Shown here piece by piece: positions 18,072-26,559 of a stretch of DNA of 64,000 nucleotides. This stretch comes from Microaerobacter geothermalis. Its GTDB lineage: Bacteria > Bacillota > Bacilli > DSM-22679. Where the stretch lies: contig NZ_JAKIHL010000002.1 of NCBI RefSeq assembly GCF_021608135.1, positions 1 to 64,000 on the forward strand. The letters run 5' to 3'. Under the pieces are notes generated by a model. That model ran no database searches, was not told where the DNA came from, and saw only the letters and a list, made by a program, of their open reading frames with translations. Position numbers and translations under genes: made by a program. Numbering within the stretch: the first letter of the stretch is position 1; each line of letters opens with the position of its first letter.

Positions 18072-18887
18072 CTACCCCCTCTTCCCAAACATATGCAATA
18101 TAATATTTGCGGTTTCCTCCACTGCTTTACTGGATACATTGATCACAGGACAGTTCAACCTCTTCATGATCTTTTCGGAAAACTCTAGTTCCATTAGAAT
18201 TCTTTCCATGTTAGCATAATTGGCTTGTGCAGTTAATCCCAGCGATTTTAAACGTTCCTTCCGGATGCTGTTCAACTGCTCAGGACTGATGGTAAGTCCT
18301 ACAATTTTCTTAGGGGAAATCATAAACAATTCCTCCGGTGGTTCCACTTCCGGAACAAGGGGGACATTGGCCACTTTTAACCGTTTATGGGCCAGGTACA
18401 TGGATAGCGGGGTTTTCGATGTACGGGAAACGCCGATCAGAACCACATCTGCCCTTAGCAATCCCCTAGGATCCCTGCCATCATCATATTTGACGGCAAA
18501 TTCAATGGCCTCTACTTTACGGAAATATTCTTCATCCAATTGGTGGACAAGTCCCGGTTGATATCTGGGTTTCTTCTGATATTTCTTTTCCAAAGCTTCC
18601 ATCATAGGTCCGATGATATCTACCACCGGAACTTCTTCTTCCGCAGCTTTGGCAATTAAAAATTCTCTTAAGCGGGGGATAACCAACGTAAAGGCAATCA
18701 GTCCATTTGCTTCCTTTGCGGCTTGAATGACTTCACTGATGGTTCCTTCATCTTCAATATATGGAACTCTTCTCGTTTGAAATTGACCGCCGTTAAATTG
18801 ACTGGCTGCCGCCCTCACCACAAATTCCGCCGTCTCTCCAACCGAGTCAGATACGACATAAACGATAAGTTCATTTGTATTACTAAT
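18072..18887 (-). CDS. yqfL: PPDK regulatory kinase/pyrophosphorylase family protein (YqfL), with ATT start
   Basis: DUF299 family: a bifunctional enzyme that phosphorylates a threonine on pyruvate phosphate dikinase with ADP and removes it with phosphate. The P-loop is [11 protein letters not shown]. The N-terminus [20 protein letters not shown] is required by the family, but the frame has no ATG, GTG or TTG before a GTG inside it (18821). The only suitable start is the ATT at 18885-18887, 7 nt after TAGGAGGG and 11 bp after the ccpN stop. This gives 271 aa, the family length. ppdK follows, and ccpN precedes. Confidence 0.93.
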   Translation of the reverse strand: MSNTNELIVYVVSDSVGETAEFVVRAAASQFNGGQFQTRRVPYIEDEGTISEVIQAAKEANGLIAFTLVIPRLREFLIAKAAEEEVPVVDIIGPMMEALEKKYQKKPRYQPGLVHQLDEEYFRKVEAIEFAVKYDDGRDPRGLLRADVVLIGVSRTSKTPLSMYLAHKRLKVANVPLVPEVEPPEELFMISPKKIVGLTISPEQLNSIRKERLKSLGLTAQANYANMERILMELEFSEKIMKRLNCPVINVSSKAVEETANIILHMFGKRG

Positions 18888-18898
18888 GGGAATCCCTC

Positions 18899-19537
18899 CT
18901 ATACCGGTTCATCATTTCCAAGTTCATAAAAAGCCTTTGTTATCGTAGTTTTGGTAATACGTCCAATCACTTCATAGCTTTTTCTAGATCCTTCTTTCTC
19001 CTTCACCACGGGAAGAGCATCGATTTGATTGTTGATTAACTTACCCGCCGCATCAAGAAGAGAATCTTCCATGTAGCAGGTCATGATGTTGGGCATTCTG
19101 GTCATAATAATGCTGACCGGCATATCCTCCAGATGCTGTTTTCCGAGGGAGGCGCGAAGCAAGTCTTTTCTGGAAACCACGCCAGCCAGAGTGTTTTCTT
19201 TATTCACAACGAAAAGAGTGCCCACATCCTCCAAAAACATGGTACAAATGGCATCATAAACGGAAGATGACTCCTGAATGACAATGGGGACTGACTTAAA
19301 GTCTTTCACCTGTAACTTCCTTACCCGTTCTCCCAGCAACTGGCTTCCTGTCTTACCGGAGTAAAAATAACCAACCCTTGGTCTGGCATCCAAATAACCG
19401 GCCATGGTTAATATAGCCAAATCCGGGCGAAGGGTAGCCCTTGTTAGATGAAGTTTTTCAGCAATCTGTTCCCCTGTGATAGGACCTTCATCCTTGACAA
19501 TTTGCAGTATCCTTTCTTGCCTTTTATTCAGTTCGAT
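18899..19537 (-). CDS. ccpN: CcpN-like repressor of gluconeogenic genes, with ATC start
   Basis: In Bacillus, CcpN represses gluconeogenic genes in the presence of glucose. The protein has an N-terminal winged helix ([32 protein letters not shown]) and two CBS domains. The frame is closed by TGA at 19544-19546, and between it and the conserved IELNKRQ there is no usual start codon. The ATC at 19535-19537, 9 nt after AAGGTGG, gives 212 aa, the same length I remember for the Bacillus protein. A later TTG (19420) would delete the DNA-binding helix. It heads the ccpN-yqfL-ppdK operon, and linkage to ppdK fits control of pyruvate/PEP flux. Confidence 0.92.
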   Translation of the reverse strand: MELNKRQERILQIVKDEGPITGEQIAEKLHLTRATLRPDLAILTMAGYLDARPRVGYFYSGKTGSQLLGERVRKLQVKDFKSVPIVIQESSSVYDAICTMFLEDVGTLFVVNKENTLAGVVSRKDLLRASLGKQHLEDMPVSIIMTRMPNIMTCYMEDSLLDAAGKLINNQIDALPVVKEKEGSRKSYEVIGRITKTTITKAFYELGNDEPV

Positions 19538-19853
19538 AGCTGATCACCACCTTCATACGTTGCGTTCTTAAATGTGTTATACTTTATTATTTTATTTTCC
19601 ATATAGTATATACTATATTCCAATACCATTTTCTGCAACAAAAAAATATATGAATTTTTAAGGATATACCGCACAGATCTTTTATCCGATGACTTAATAC
19701 TTCCCACTTTTTAGGTGAATGATAAGTCTTTATATTATTTGAATTGACTTCCTATTCTGTCTCCCCGACTTCCCACGAAAAATAGAATATAATACCATTA
19801 GCATGCATAGATCACGATGCAATTCAATCAAAAGTTACAAGGAGGATTTTCCC
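19538..19853. other. Divergent promoter region between ccpN and the TIM-barrel gene
   Basis: It holds no gene that I can support. It includes the palindrome at 19601-19618 on the ccpN side, and TATAAT near 19790 on the plus-strand side without a convincing -35. Confidence 0.5.
19601..19618. promoter_or_regulatory. Perfect 18-bp AT-rich palindrome upstream of ccpN
   Basis: ATATAGTATATACTATAT is fully self-complementary. On the minus strand a TTGCAG lies 17 nt before TAGTAT in it, so it would overlap the -10 of the ccpN operon. An operator (perhaps for CcpN itself) is the natural reading, but it does not match the CcpN consensus that I remember. Confidence 0.55.
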
Positions 19854-20792
19854 ATGCTTTTTAACAAACCAATAGCAACCCTAGTTTTGCCGGATATACA
19901 CGAAATGAAACTGGCTAAAGAAAGCGGGCTTTCATCCATTGTTTTTCAATTGGATCACGGGGATTATATGGCTGATGAGTTAAAGGAACTGATCCAATTT
20001 GTTCACATGAACGTGGATGCTCTAAGGATCCCTCAAGATTTAGCCCTTGGACTTGACGACTTAAATCTCAAAGGATTGGTGCAAATCATTCAATTAGCCG
20101 GAGAGATATGCACATCAAAGCCAGGAATGGTCATTCTCCATTCTCATACAGTAACCCTGGGAGAAATCTTTGAATATCTTGAGAAACATGCCCGTGATTT
20201 CCAGGCTTTACAAGACTTCAAAGACCATTGGGTAAATAAAATCATCTCCCAAATAAGGTCCCTTATCCCCATCGCCCAAAAAAATCAAGTCATCCTGGCT
20301 CTGGAGAATGCGCCCATGGGAGGAATGGAATACTTTGAATCCGGTCATGGATATATTCATCCGGCGCTTAGAACCCCCAGACATCTGAAAAGTATCGTAA
20401 AGGAAACAGGAATCAAATTATGCTTTGATACAGCCAATGCCCGAATCACCACCAATGCCCTGACCTATATGAAACGTTCCAGAAGTTTATTCGCCGGGGC
20501 CACGGAAAACGAAATCCTGAGCTCTCCCTCCAATTGGCTGGATTTTTATAAGGAAATAAAAGAGGATGTAGCCATGATTCTACTTTCCGATAGCATCAGT
20601 TGGGGAGACACCGCCACGACCTCCCATATCCCCTTTCGAGAAGATCATTTTCCAGAGCTGCTTTCCTTCGCCGAAATGCTCGAAGGCAACATTCCCATTG
20701 CCCTTTCCCTCAACGAAACAGGAAAACCGGGAGAACAGCTGCAAAAGATGATGCAAATCCTTCACCAGTTGAAGCCAAGCGGGATAAGATAG
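19854..20792 (+). CDS. Sugar-phosphate isomerase/AP endonuclease-type TIM-barrel protein
   Basis: A 312-aa protein with features of the xylose isomerase-like TIM-barrel superfamily: GMVILHSHTV, VILALENAPMGG with a candidate metal-binding Glu, KLCFDTANARITTN with Asp, and ILLSDSISWGDTATTSHIPF with Asp and His. The substrate is unknown. The ATG at 19854 follows AAGGAGGA at good spacing; an ATG 17 codons upstream lacks such a site. It stands alone on the plus strand and converges on trmB, with which it shares a terminator. Confidence 0.65.
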   Translation: MLFNKPIATLVLPDIHEMKLAKESGLSSIVFQLDHGDYMADELKELIQFVHMNVDALRIPQDLALGLDDLNLKGLVQIIQLAGEICTSKPGMVILHSHTVTLGEIFEYLEKHARDFQALQDFKDHWVNKIISQIRSLIPIAQKNQVILALENAPMGGMEYFESGHGYIHPALRTPRHLKSIVKETGIKLCFDTANARITTNALTYMKRSRSLFAGATENEILSSPSNWLDFYKEIKEDVAMILLSDSISWGDTATTSHIPFREDHFPELLSFAEMLEGNIPIALSLNETGKPGEQLQKMMQILHQLKPSGIR

Positions 20793-20828
20793 AAGAATCA
20801 TCAAATGCATAAATAGTAGAAAATGTCA

Positions 20829-20858
20829 AAACCCTGGATTACTAATCATCCAGGGTTT
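20829..20858. terminator. Bidirectional terminator between the TIM-barrel gene and trmB
   Basis: AAACCCTGGAT and ATCCAGGGTTT form an 11-bp stem with an 8-nt loop; the right arm overlaps the last codons of trmB. T-rich sequence follows on the plus side (TTTCTGTTTT), so it can end the plus-strand transcript. The minus side has fewer T residues. Confidence 0.75.
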
Positions 20859-21495
20859 CTGTTTTAATTGCTTCACATCTGTAGATTCTCTTGCCCTCAA
20901 GAACAAACTTTTCTTCGTACTCGGTCATGACATTCCCTTGAAAATCACTATGATGGAGATCAAAGATGATATTCCTCAATTTATATCCGCAAGCTGAAAT
21001 TTCGTTTAATGAGAACTCAAAAAGAGCCTCATTATCCGTTTTAAAATGAATCTCTCCATCCTCTGTAAGGAATGTTTTGTACTTCAATAAAAATGAGGAG
21101 TGGGTAAGCCGCCTTTTCCCATGCCTTTTTTTGGGCCATGGATCACAAAAATTAATATAAAATCTGCGAACCTCTTTTTCTGAAAACAAATGATCGATTC
21201 CATTAAGATTAAACAGAAGGAACCGAATATTGTTTAACCCCTTCCCATCTGCCTTCCGAACAGCCTGCAGTAAAACCTGTTCCCTTACTTCAACGGCAAG
21301 GAAATTTACATCAGGATTTTTTTCAGCGAGGGTGGTGATAAATTGACCCCTCCCTGTCCCTAACTCCACATGAATAGGATGCGAATTACCAAAAACTGTA
21401 TTCCATTTTCCTTTAAACTGCTCTGGATTTAGAATGACCAGATCATTATAAGACAGCAATTTTTCTTTGACACCAGGTCTTCTTCTAAGTCTCAT
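20842..21495 (-). CDS. trmB: tRNA (guanine-N7-)-methyltransferase
   Basis: Methylates guanine 46 in the variable loop of tRNAs using S-adenosylmethionine. The 217 aa have the SAM-binding loop VELGTGRGQFI, AVEVREQVL, and the family signature NFCDPWPKKRHGKRRLT with the catalytic Asp. The length is normal. It is monocistronic here, between a plus-strand TIM-barrel gene and the toxin-antitoxin pair. Confidence 0.96.
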   Translation of the reverse strand: MRLRRRPGVKEKLLSYNDLVILNPEQFKGKWNTVFGNSHPIHVELGTGRGQFITTLAEKNPDVNFLAVEVREQVLLQAVRKADGKGLNNIRFLLFNLNGIDHLFSEKEVRRFYINFCDPWPKKRHGKRRLTHSSFLLKYKTFLTEDGEIHFKTDNEALFEFSLNEISACGYKLRNIIFDLHHSDFQGNVMTEYEEKFVLEGKRIYRCEAIKTETLDD

Positions 21496-21679
21496 GCCAT
21501 CACCTTTCCATGTATTATCCTATTTCATGATAGCGGGAGAAAGTGTTTTCGTCACTAGAAAATGATGCACGAAATCTTCCTATGTACACAGGTCCCGCAT
21601 TATTTTCTCATGACAATAAATATTTCAGTAATTACGAATGTAATTTCTTCTATAAACACAATGAGAGGCCTTTTGTTTG

Positions 21680-21708
21680 TTGACGCACGTTTTTACGTAC
21701 GTTAATAT
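21680..21708 (+). promoter_or_regulatory. Promoter of the toxin-antitoxin operon
   Basis: TTGACG and TAATAT are separated by exactly 17 nt. The spacer contains the short palindrome ACGTACGT, a possible site for autoregulation by the antitoxin-toxin complex. Confidence 0.75.
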
Positions 21709-21740
21709 AAGAGTAAAGATATAAGAAAGAGGTGAAATTA

Positions 21741-21998
21741 TTGAAAACAATTAAGATAACGGAAGCCAGGAAAAACTTTTATAGGCTGGTCAAAGAAACG
21801 ATTACAGGTAGCGAACTAACCCAAATTTTGAGTAAAGATGGTGATGTTGTTTTAATATCTGGAGAAGATTGGAGATCCATCCAGGAAACATTGTACTTGC
21901 TTTCGATTCCCGGTATGAGGGAAAGCATCATGGAAGCTGATCAAACGCCCATTGGAGAATGGAAGACACCGGAGGATATTGAATGGAATTTAGATTGA
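21741..21998 (+). CDS. YefM/Phd-like antitoxin
   Basis: An 85-aa antitoxin. The N-terminus KTIKITEARKNFYRLVKET is the Phd/YefM DNA-binding fold, which also neutralises the toxin through its C-terminal half (VVLISGEDWRSIQETLYLL). The TTG at 21741 follows AAAGAGGTG at the right spacing; a GTG three codons upstream would put the ribosome site inside the gene. The last 16 bp overlap the toxin gene, which gives translational coupling and antitoxin excess, the usual arrangement. Confidence 0.85.
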   Translation: MKTIKITEARKNFYRLVKETITGSELTQILSKDGDVVLISGEDWRSIQETLYLLSIPGMRESIMEADQTPIGEWKTPEDIEWNLD

Positions 21999-22246
21999 TT
22001 TTTTCTAAACAAGCAGTGAAGGATGCTAAACGTTTAGAGCAAACCGAACTTGATAAGAAAGCTAAAGAGTTACTAAAACTGATCAAGACCAATCCATTCC
22101 AAACTCCACCACCTTTTGAAAAGCTAGTCGGCGATCTGGCCGGTAAGTATTCACGAAGAATAAATATTCAGCATCGGATCGTTTACGCAATTGATCAAAA
22201 TTATGGTGTAATCAAGGTTTACCGTATGTGGAGCCATTATGAGTAA
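21983..22246 (+). CDS. YoeB/Txe-like mRNA interferase toxin
   Basis: An 87-aa RelE-superfamily toxin that would cut mRNA at the ribosome. Typical features are FRLIFSKQAVKDAKRL at the start, a basic central region (DLAGKYSRRINIQHRIVYAID) and the YoeB-type ending VYRMWSHYE, whose His-Tyr are catalytic in the family. It overlaps the upstream antitoxin gene by 16 bp. It is likely a functional pair. Confidence 0.87.
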   Translation: MEFRLIFSKQAVKDAKRLEQTELDKKAKELLKLIKTNPFQTPPPFEKLVGDLAGKYSRRINIQHRIVYAIDQNYGVIKVYRMWSHYE

Positions 22247-22401
22247 TAAGGTTAGTGAACTGTTGACCTCCAACTAATACCTCCAACTAATACCTCCAAT
22301 GATACCAATAGATTTCATTATACTCCCTCCATTATCTGATACCTTTCATATTTTTATTATGACATGATTGAATCATTTCTGTCATATCAAGAAAAAAAGT
22401 A

Positions 22402-22433
22402 TTGACATTAAAGTCAGGTTTAAGGTTTATACT
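22402..22433 (+). promoter_or_regulatory. MerR-type promoter with extended spacer
   Basis: TTGACA (22402-22407) and TATACT (22428-22433) are separated by 20 nt. The spacer carries an imperfect dyad (TTAAA and TTTAA). Overlong 19-20-nt spacers are the hallmark of promoters untwisted by MerR-family activators, and a merR-type gene follows 400 bp downstream in the same unit. Confidence 0.72.
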
Positions 22434-22467
22434 GATTTCAATCAAATATGGAAGGTGGTGATTTGAC

Positions 22468-22743
22468 ATGGCAAAACGCCAAATTGAAATTTTTATCGCC
22501 GGATGCCCACTTTGTGATGAGACAGTCAAGTTAGTTAAAGAGTTAACATGTGATAACTGCGAGGTACAAATTTATGATCTTCGCCAGGGATGCGCTACAA
22601 ATGAGTGCCTTGATAAAGCAGCCCTATATGGTATACACCGTGTTCCTGCCGTTGCCGTCGATGGTAACCTTGTGGAATGTTGTGAGAAGCAAACACCGAT
22701 TTCCCGCGAAACCCTTGTAGCCGCCGGTATTGGACAAAGATAA
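22468..22743 (+). CDS. Thioredoxin-fold small cysteine-rich protein
   Basis: A 91-aa protein with the opening IEIFIAGCPLCDE, a CxxC at the start of a thioredoxin-like fold (C13, C16), and the cis-Pro segment IHRVPAVAVDG. Six further cysteines (28, 31, 42, 47, 71, 72) make eight in total, with a CC pair near the C-terminus. These suggest metal or thiol handling, such as mercury or another thiophilic metal. It is transcribed from a MerR-type promoter, with the regulator gene just downstream. The exact function is not known to me. Confidence 0.75.
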   Translation: MAKRQIEIFIAGCPLCDETVKLVKELTCDNCEVQIYDLRQGCATNECLDKAALYGIHRVPAVAVDGNLVECCEKQTPISRETLVAAGIGQR

Positions 22744-22801
22744 AAAATGGTAGGGAGGGGAAATTCCCTCTCCCTTTCCTGAATGAAGGGGGTATATAAT
22801 T

Positions 22802-23218
22802 TTGAAAGAGGGACTCTTTATAGGTCAATTGAGCAAAAAAATAGGCATTCCAACCCAGACTGTTCGTTATTATGAGCAACTGGGATTAATAGATCCGCCT
22901 AAGAGGACAGATACACAATATCGTATCTATTCCGAAGAGGACGAAGCACGATTGCGATTTATCCTACATGCCAAACTCTTTGGTCTGTCTCTCGAAGAGA
23001 TCAAGGAAATTATCCAACTTAGTGATCTGGGGATCGAACCTTGCGAAAACCTCAAAGGGATGGTCAAAAAGCACTTGGACGAATTAAACCAGCGTATCCA
23101 GGAGATGATTGCCTTTCGCGATGATTTGGCTCGCCGATACGAAAAACTGGATATGTTAGACTCGTGTCCTGAGGCCCATGCCGGCAAAATCTGCAGGTTT
23201 ATTGAGCGCGAAATATGA
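22802..23218 (+). CDS. MerR-family metal-responsive regulator
   Basis: A 138-aa activator. The helix-turn-helix is FIGQLSKKIGIPTQTVRYYEQLG, followed by a long dimerisation helix. Cysteines at 81, 122 and 131 resemble the C82, C117 and C126 of Tn501 MerR, with the same spacing of nine between the last two. A thiophilic metal such as Hg, Cd or Pb is the likely signal. The start is TTG. It lies in the same unit as the thioredoxin-fold gene and a 20-nt-spacer promoter. Confidence 0.87.
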   Translation: MKEGLFIGQLSKKIGIPTQTVRYYEQLGLIDPPKRTDTQYRIYSEEDEARLRFILHAKLFGLSLEEIKEIIQLSDLGIEPCENLKGMVKKHLDELNQRIQEMIAFRDDLARRYEKLDMLDSCPEAHAGKICRFIEREI

Positions 23219-23278
23219 ATGTGATGAATTGACTTAGAGAGCAAGAAGCAATGTAACATATTGCCGTATCGAATCTTC

Positions 23279-24550
23279 CTATACACGAAAGCGTCCGGTG
23301 AGTTGATTCAACTCAGATGCCAGTTTTTGAAAGGCTGTGGAATAGGAAGAAACCGCTTGATTTACAGAACTTTGTTCCTCGACCTGGGCGAGAACTTCCT
23401 CTGAGGCAGCTGCCGTCTCCTGCATTGCTGCACTCAGCTTTTCCATAGTGGCAACCAATTCATGTTGAAATTTCTTGATTTTCTCTGTGTCCTTTGACAC
23501 CACTTCAGTGCATGACTCTGCCTGGGAGATTTTATTGGTAATTTCTTTAAAAATGTGGGAAGTATTGCTTATGAATTCTTTTCCCTTCTCTACTTCCCCG
23601 AGACCTTGATCAATAATATGCACGGCATCGGCAGCATCAGATACGGTTTCCTTGACTATCGTAACAATTTCCTTGGCAGAACGGCCTGATTCTTCCGCTA
23701 GCTTCCTGACCTCACCTGCCACAACTGCGAATCCACGGCCCTGCTCCCCTGCCCTGGAGGCTTCAATGGCAGCATTTAGCGCCAATAAATTGGTTTGTTC
23801 GGTAATGGAAGTAATCACCTGAACAATTTTTTCAATCTGGTTTCCTCTTTGATAAACCCTCTTAATGACTTGATCGGAGTGTTGGACCACTTCGAAAATC
23901 TTATCAATTTGCCCCCCCACTTCTGTAAACAATTGATCCCCTTTCGTAGAGTGAAGGGAAATATCTTGACTTACCTTCAATAAATGGTTTGATTGATTAG
24001 TAACTTCATCCAACCAAATAGCCACATCGGATAATTGATGATGAATTCCTTGAACCTGATCGGCAAGTGCTTGAATATTCTCTGCGGTGTGTTCCATAAT
24101 TTGCGAAATCTCTTTGCCCTTCATTTCCGTATTTTGAGAAGCTGCAGCTAATTGTCCGCTTGAAGACATTAATTGAGAGACGCATTCCTGAACCTTCAAC
24201 AGCAAGGTTTGTAAGGCTTTCGCCATCTCATCAATGGTAAGGGCAATCGGTTTTAAGTGTCCCACCTTCTTCTCTCGAATGTCAATTTGAAAGTTTCCCT
24301 CTGCCATGCTCTTGGTGGATTCAACAATCACTTCCATCGGTTTGACAATGCGCTTATAATTTAATCCTCCGGTGACACAACCTACAAGAGCACCCCCAAA
24401 TGCGGTAATTAACAAGGTATATCCCACATCTTTAATATCACTTATTCCGTTGTACCAAATCACGGCCAATCCAATCAGCATGGCACCAGGAACGGCAAAA
24501 ACCATGGTTCTTACCAGATATCTCCATAAGGAAACCGCTTTTTTATTCAT
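23279..24550 (-). CDS. Methyl-accepting chemotaxis protein without a large sensor domain
   Basis: A 423-aa receptor. Two N-terminal membrane spans (residues 12-30 and 40-62) are separated by only a short loop, then come a HAMP-like segment (RIVKPMEVIVESTKSMAEGNF) and a coiled-coil signalling domain with the conserved tip LALNAAIEASRAGEQGRGFAVVAGEVRKL split over two turns. With almost no outside loop it may sense the membrane or an intracellular state. A FadR-like palindrome is found about 90 bp upstream. Confidence 0.88.
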   Translation of the reverse strand: MNKKAVSLWRYLVRTMVFAVPGAMLIGLAVIWYNGISDIKDVGYTLLITAFGGALVGCVTGGLNYKRIVKPMEVIVESTKSMAEGNFQIDIREKKVGHLKPIALTIDEMAKALQTLLLKVQECVSQLMSSSGQLAAASQNTEMKGKEISQIMEHTAENIQALADQVQGIHHQLSDVAIWLDEVTNQSNHLLKVSQDISLHSTKGDQLFTEVGGQIDKIFEVVQHSDQVIKRVYQRGNQIEKIVQVITSITEQTNLLALNAAIEASRAGEQGRGFAVVAGEVRKLAEESGRSAKEIVTIVKETVSDAADAVHIIDQGLGEVEKGKEFISNTSHIFKEITNKISQAESCTEVVSKDTEKIKKFQHELVATMEKLSAAMQETAAASEEVLAQVEEQSSVNQAVSSYSTAFQKLASELNQLTGRFRV

Positions 24551-24640
24551 TTTAATCGGTGCATGGAACCCAATAGCACCTGCCCCCCCTTTCGTCCTTG
24601 GACATTTTCAAACGGGTCTTTTAACCAAATCACGTATTAA

Positions 24641-24658
24641 TGAATGAATACTCATTCT
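24641..24658. promoter_or_regulatory. FadR-like operator upstream of the chemotaxis receptor gene
   Basis: TGAATGAATACTCATTCT agrees with the Bacillus FadR consensus TGAATGAMTARTCATTCA at 16 of 18 positions. Such operators respond to long-chain acyl-CoA. It lies in the spacer before the receptor gene, and a fatty-acid/acyl-CoA gene cluster is found just beyond the next gene. Confidence 0.55.
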
Positions 24659-24734
24659 TTTTAGATAATTTATTCGATACGGATGATTCAATTCCTTCAA
24701 CCTGGAAAATTTTTTTAAAGAAAGATATGTCATG

Positions 24735-24773
24735 GATAAAAAAACCTGGACTTCTTTCGAATCGTCCAGGTTT
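24735..24773 (-). terminator. Terminator after the soluble receptor-like gene
   Basis: AAACCTGGAC (24742-24751) and GTCCAGGTTT (24764-24773) form a 10-bp stem followed by seven T on the minus strand. It lies immediately after the stop codon of the upstream gene. Confidence 0.88.
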
Positions 24774-24775
24774 CA

Positions 24776-25609
24776 TCATAAACCAATATCACTAAATTCC
24801 AGTATTCTTGACGCTAAGTGATCCATTTCTTCCACCTGTTCAATTAATCCTTCAGCGCCCTTAGCCAATTCTATGGCAATCTGCTCAAGTTCTGCAATCT
24901 GTTCTTTCACTTCTAAATAAGTATTCCTTATAGTTTCTAAGTCGTTTTCCATTTCAACAGCTGATTGGTTAACCAATAAAGCCAGATTTCTCATTTCATC
25001 AGCCACAACCCGAAAAACCCTTCCCCTCTCTCCATGTCTTGCTGCTTCTATACTGCTGTTTAACGCAAGAATATTGGTCTTTTGGGCTATTTCTTTTATT
25101 CTTTTTACAATTTCTTCAGATTCCCGAGTGGCGTCGGAGGTTTTTAACATTAAACTAGACCAAATGTGTCCAATGGATGATAATTCCTGAGAACCGGCTG
25201 AAAGGGTTGCAGACGTTTGATTGACTACCTGCATGGTATTATGTAATTTTTTTGCCATATTTAGTAATTTGTCTTCCCGTTCCAAGGACATAGAAAGAGA
25301 AATTCCACCAATAACCGTACCATCCAAATTTCTAATGGGAAGGGCGGTCACTAAATAGGGAAAACCGAACAATTCTGAACCTACTTTTGTCATCAGCTTC
25401 TTCCCTGAAAATATGGCTTGCCCCATACCCGAGGTTGGCAATAAAGGATCGCCAACTTTTACCCCATGGTTCATCTTTCTTCCGGGAAAATAGGCTTCCA
25501 ATTGATTTAAGCTGCAAATGGCAATGGCGCAATCCTCAGGTATCAGTTGCTGAATCATGGGTGCAGTATTTATGATATCATTTAGAATTTTTTTATCATC
25601 GATCATCAT
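24776..25609 (-). CDS. Soluble methyl-accepting-type signal transducer
   Basis: About 277 aa from the ATG cluster near 25609, preceded by GGGGGTG. No membrane span is seen. Residues 1-110 look like a small ligand or PAS-like sensor ([23 protein letters not shown]), followed by a short signalling helix with the MCP tip sequence [20 protein letters not shown]. The tip deviates from the consensus ([13 protein letters not shown]), and the coiled coil is short. It may act as a cytoplasmic receptor. An upstream ATG at 25684 would add hydrophobic residues and is less likely. Confidence 0.72.
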   Translation of the reverse strand: MMIDDKKILNDIINTAPMIQQLIPEDCAIAICSLNQLEAYFPGRKMNHGVKVGDPLLPTSGMGQAIFSGKKLMTKVGSELFGFPYLVTALPIRNLDGTVIGGISLSMSLEREDKLLNMAKKLHNTMQVVNQTSATLSAGSQELSSIGHIWSSLMLKTSDATRESEEIVKRIKEIAQKTNILALNSSIEAARHGERGRVFRVVADEMRNLALLVNQSAVEMENDLETIRNTYLEVKEQIAELEQIAIELAKGAEGLIEQVEEMDHLASRILEFSDIGL

Positions 25610-25685
25610 CATCAACACCCCCATGGAAATCAGGTCTTCTAGATAAATAAAGCCCTTCAGATATCCAATTAAATACTGAATCATT

Positions 25686-25723
25686 GAAGAAAAACCTGCT
25701 CCAACTTGTGTAGGAACAGGTTT
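25686..25723 (-). terminator. Terminator after the SDR gene
   Basis: AAACCTG and CAGGTTT, with an inner TCC/GGA pair, form an interrupted stem followed by a T run on the minus strand. It lies 30 bp after the stop of the short-chain reductase gene and closes the acyl-CoA cluster. Confidence 0.75.
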
Positions 25724-25752
25724 GATTTAGAATGATCTGACTGATTGTTCCA

Positions 25753-26532
25753 TTAAATCATGATCCCGCCATCCACATGCAATACCGTACCATTGACATA
25801 GTCGGAATCATCGGAAGCGAGAAATAGATACGCCTTCGCAATATCCGAGGGCTTACCCAAACGCTGCAGCGGAATTTTCTCGATCATCTTTTCTATCACT
25901 TTTTCCGGTACCTTCGCCGTCATTCCTGTTTCAATAAACCCAGGAGCTACCGCATTGACACAAATCCCCTTCCGTCCCAATTCCTTGGCCCAGGTCTTGG
26001 TCATTCCTACAACACCAGCCTTGGTGGCTGCATAATTGGTTTGCCCAATATTTCCGTATACTCCTGAAATGGAAGAGGTATTAATAATTTTTCCCTTCCC
26101 CTGTTCAATCATATGGGTAATAACCGCTTGGGTACAGTAAAAGACACCGCTTAAATTGACATCAATCACCGTCTGCCACTGTTCCGGCGTTAATTTCGTC
26201 AGCATACCATCCCTGGTAATTCCGGCATTGTTGATCAGAATATCGATTTTGCCGTATGTGTTTAATGCAGTTTCCACCATTTGCTTAACACTTTCCACCT
26301 TGGAAACATCCACTTTTTGAAAGATGGCAGCAGCCCCTTGTGCCGTTAACTGATTCAAAACCTCTTCACCGGCAGCTTGATCAAAATCTGCCAATACCAC
26401 CTTGGCCCCTTCCCGGACAAATTGAAAGGCAGTTTCCCTGCCAATACCGTTAGCTCCACCTGTAATAATCGCCACTTTGTTGTGAAGTCTCTTTCCAATC
26501 TGAATACCGTCTTCTTTCTCTATTGTACTCAT
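25753..26532 (-). CDS. Short-chain dehydrogenase/reductase (FabG/PhaB-like)
   Basis: NAD(P)H-dependent reductase of 259 aa, probably acting on a 3-oxoacyl thioester. It has the Rossmann motif ITGGANGIGRE, NNAG (ILINNAGITRDGML), the catalytic Ser in NTSSISG, and YAATKAG with Tyr and Lys. The ATG at 26532 follows TTGGAGG at good spacing. It is the last gene of the acyl-CoA cluster, 12 bp after an alpha/beta hydrolase, so it may work on the product of the two KASIII homologues upstream. Confidence 0.9.
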   Translation of the reverse strand: MSTIEKEDGIQIGKRLHNKVAIITGGANGIGRETAFQFVREGAKVVLADFDQAAGEEVLNQLTAQGAAAIFQKVDVSKVESVKQMVETALNTYGKIDILINNAGITRDGMLTKLTPEQWQTVIDVNLSGVFYCTQAVITHMIEQGKGKIINTSSISGVYGNIGQTNYAATKAGVVGMTKTWAKELGRKGICVNAVAPGFIETGMTAKVPEKVIEKMIEKIPLQRLGKPSDIAKAYLFLASDDSDYVNGTVLHVDGGIMI

Positions 26533-26559
26533 GAAGTCGACCTCCAATATTGATAAAAT

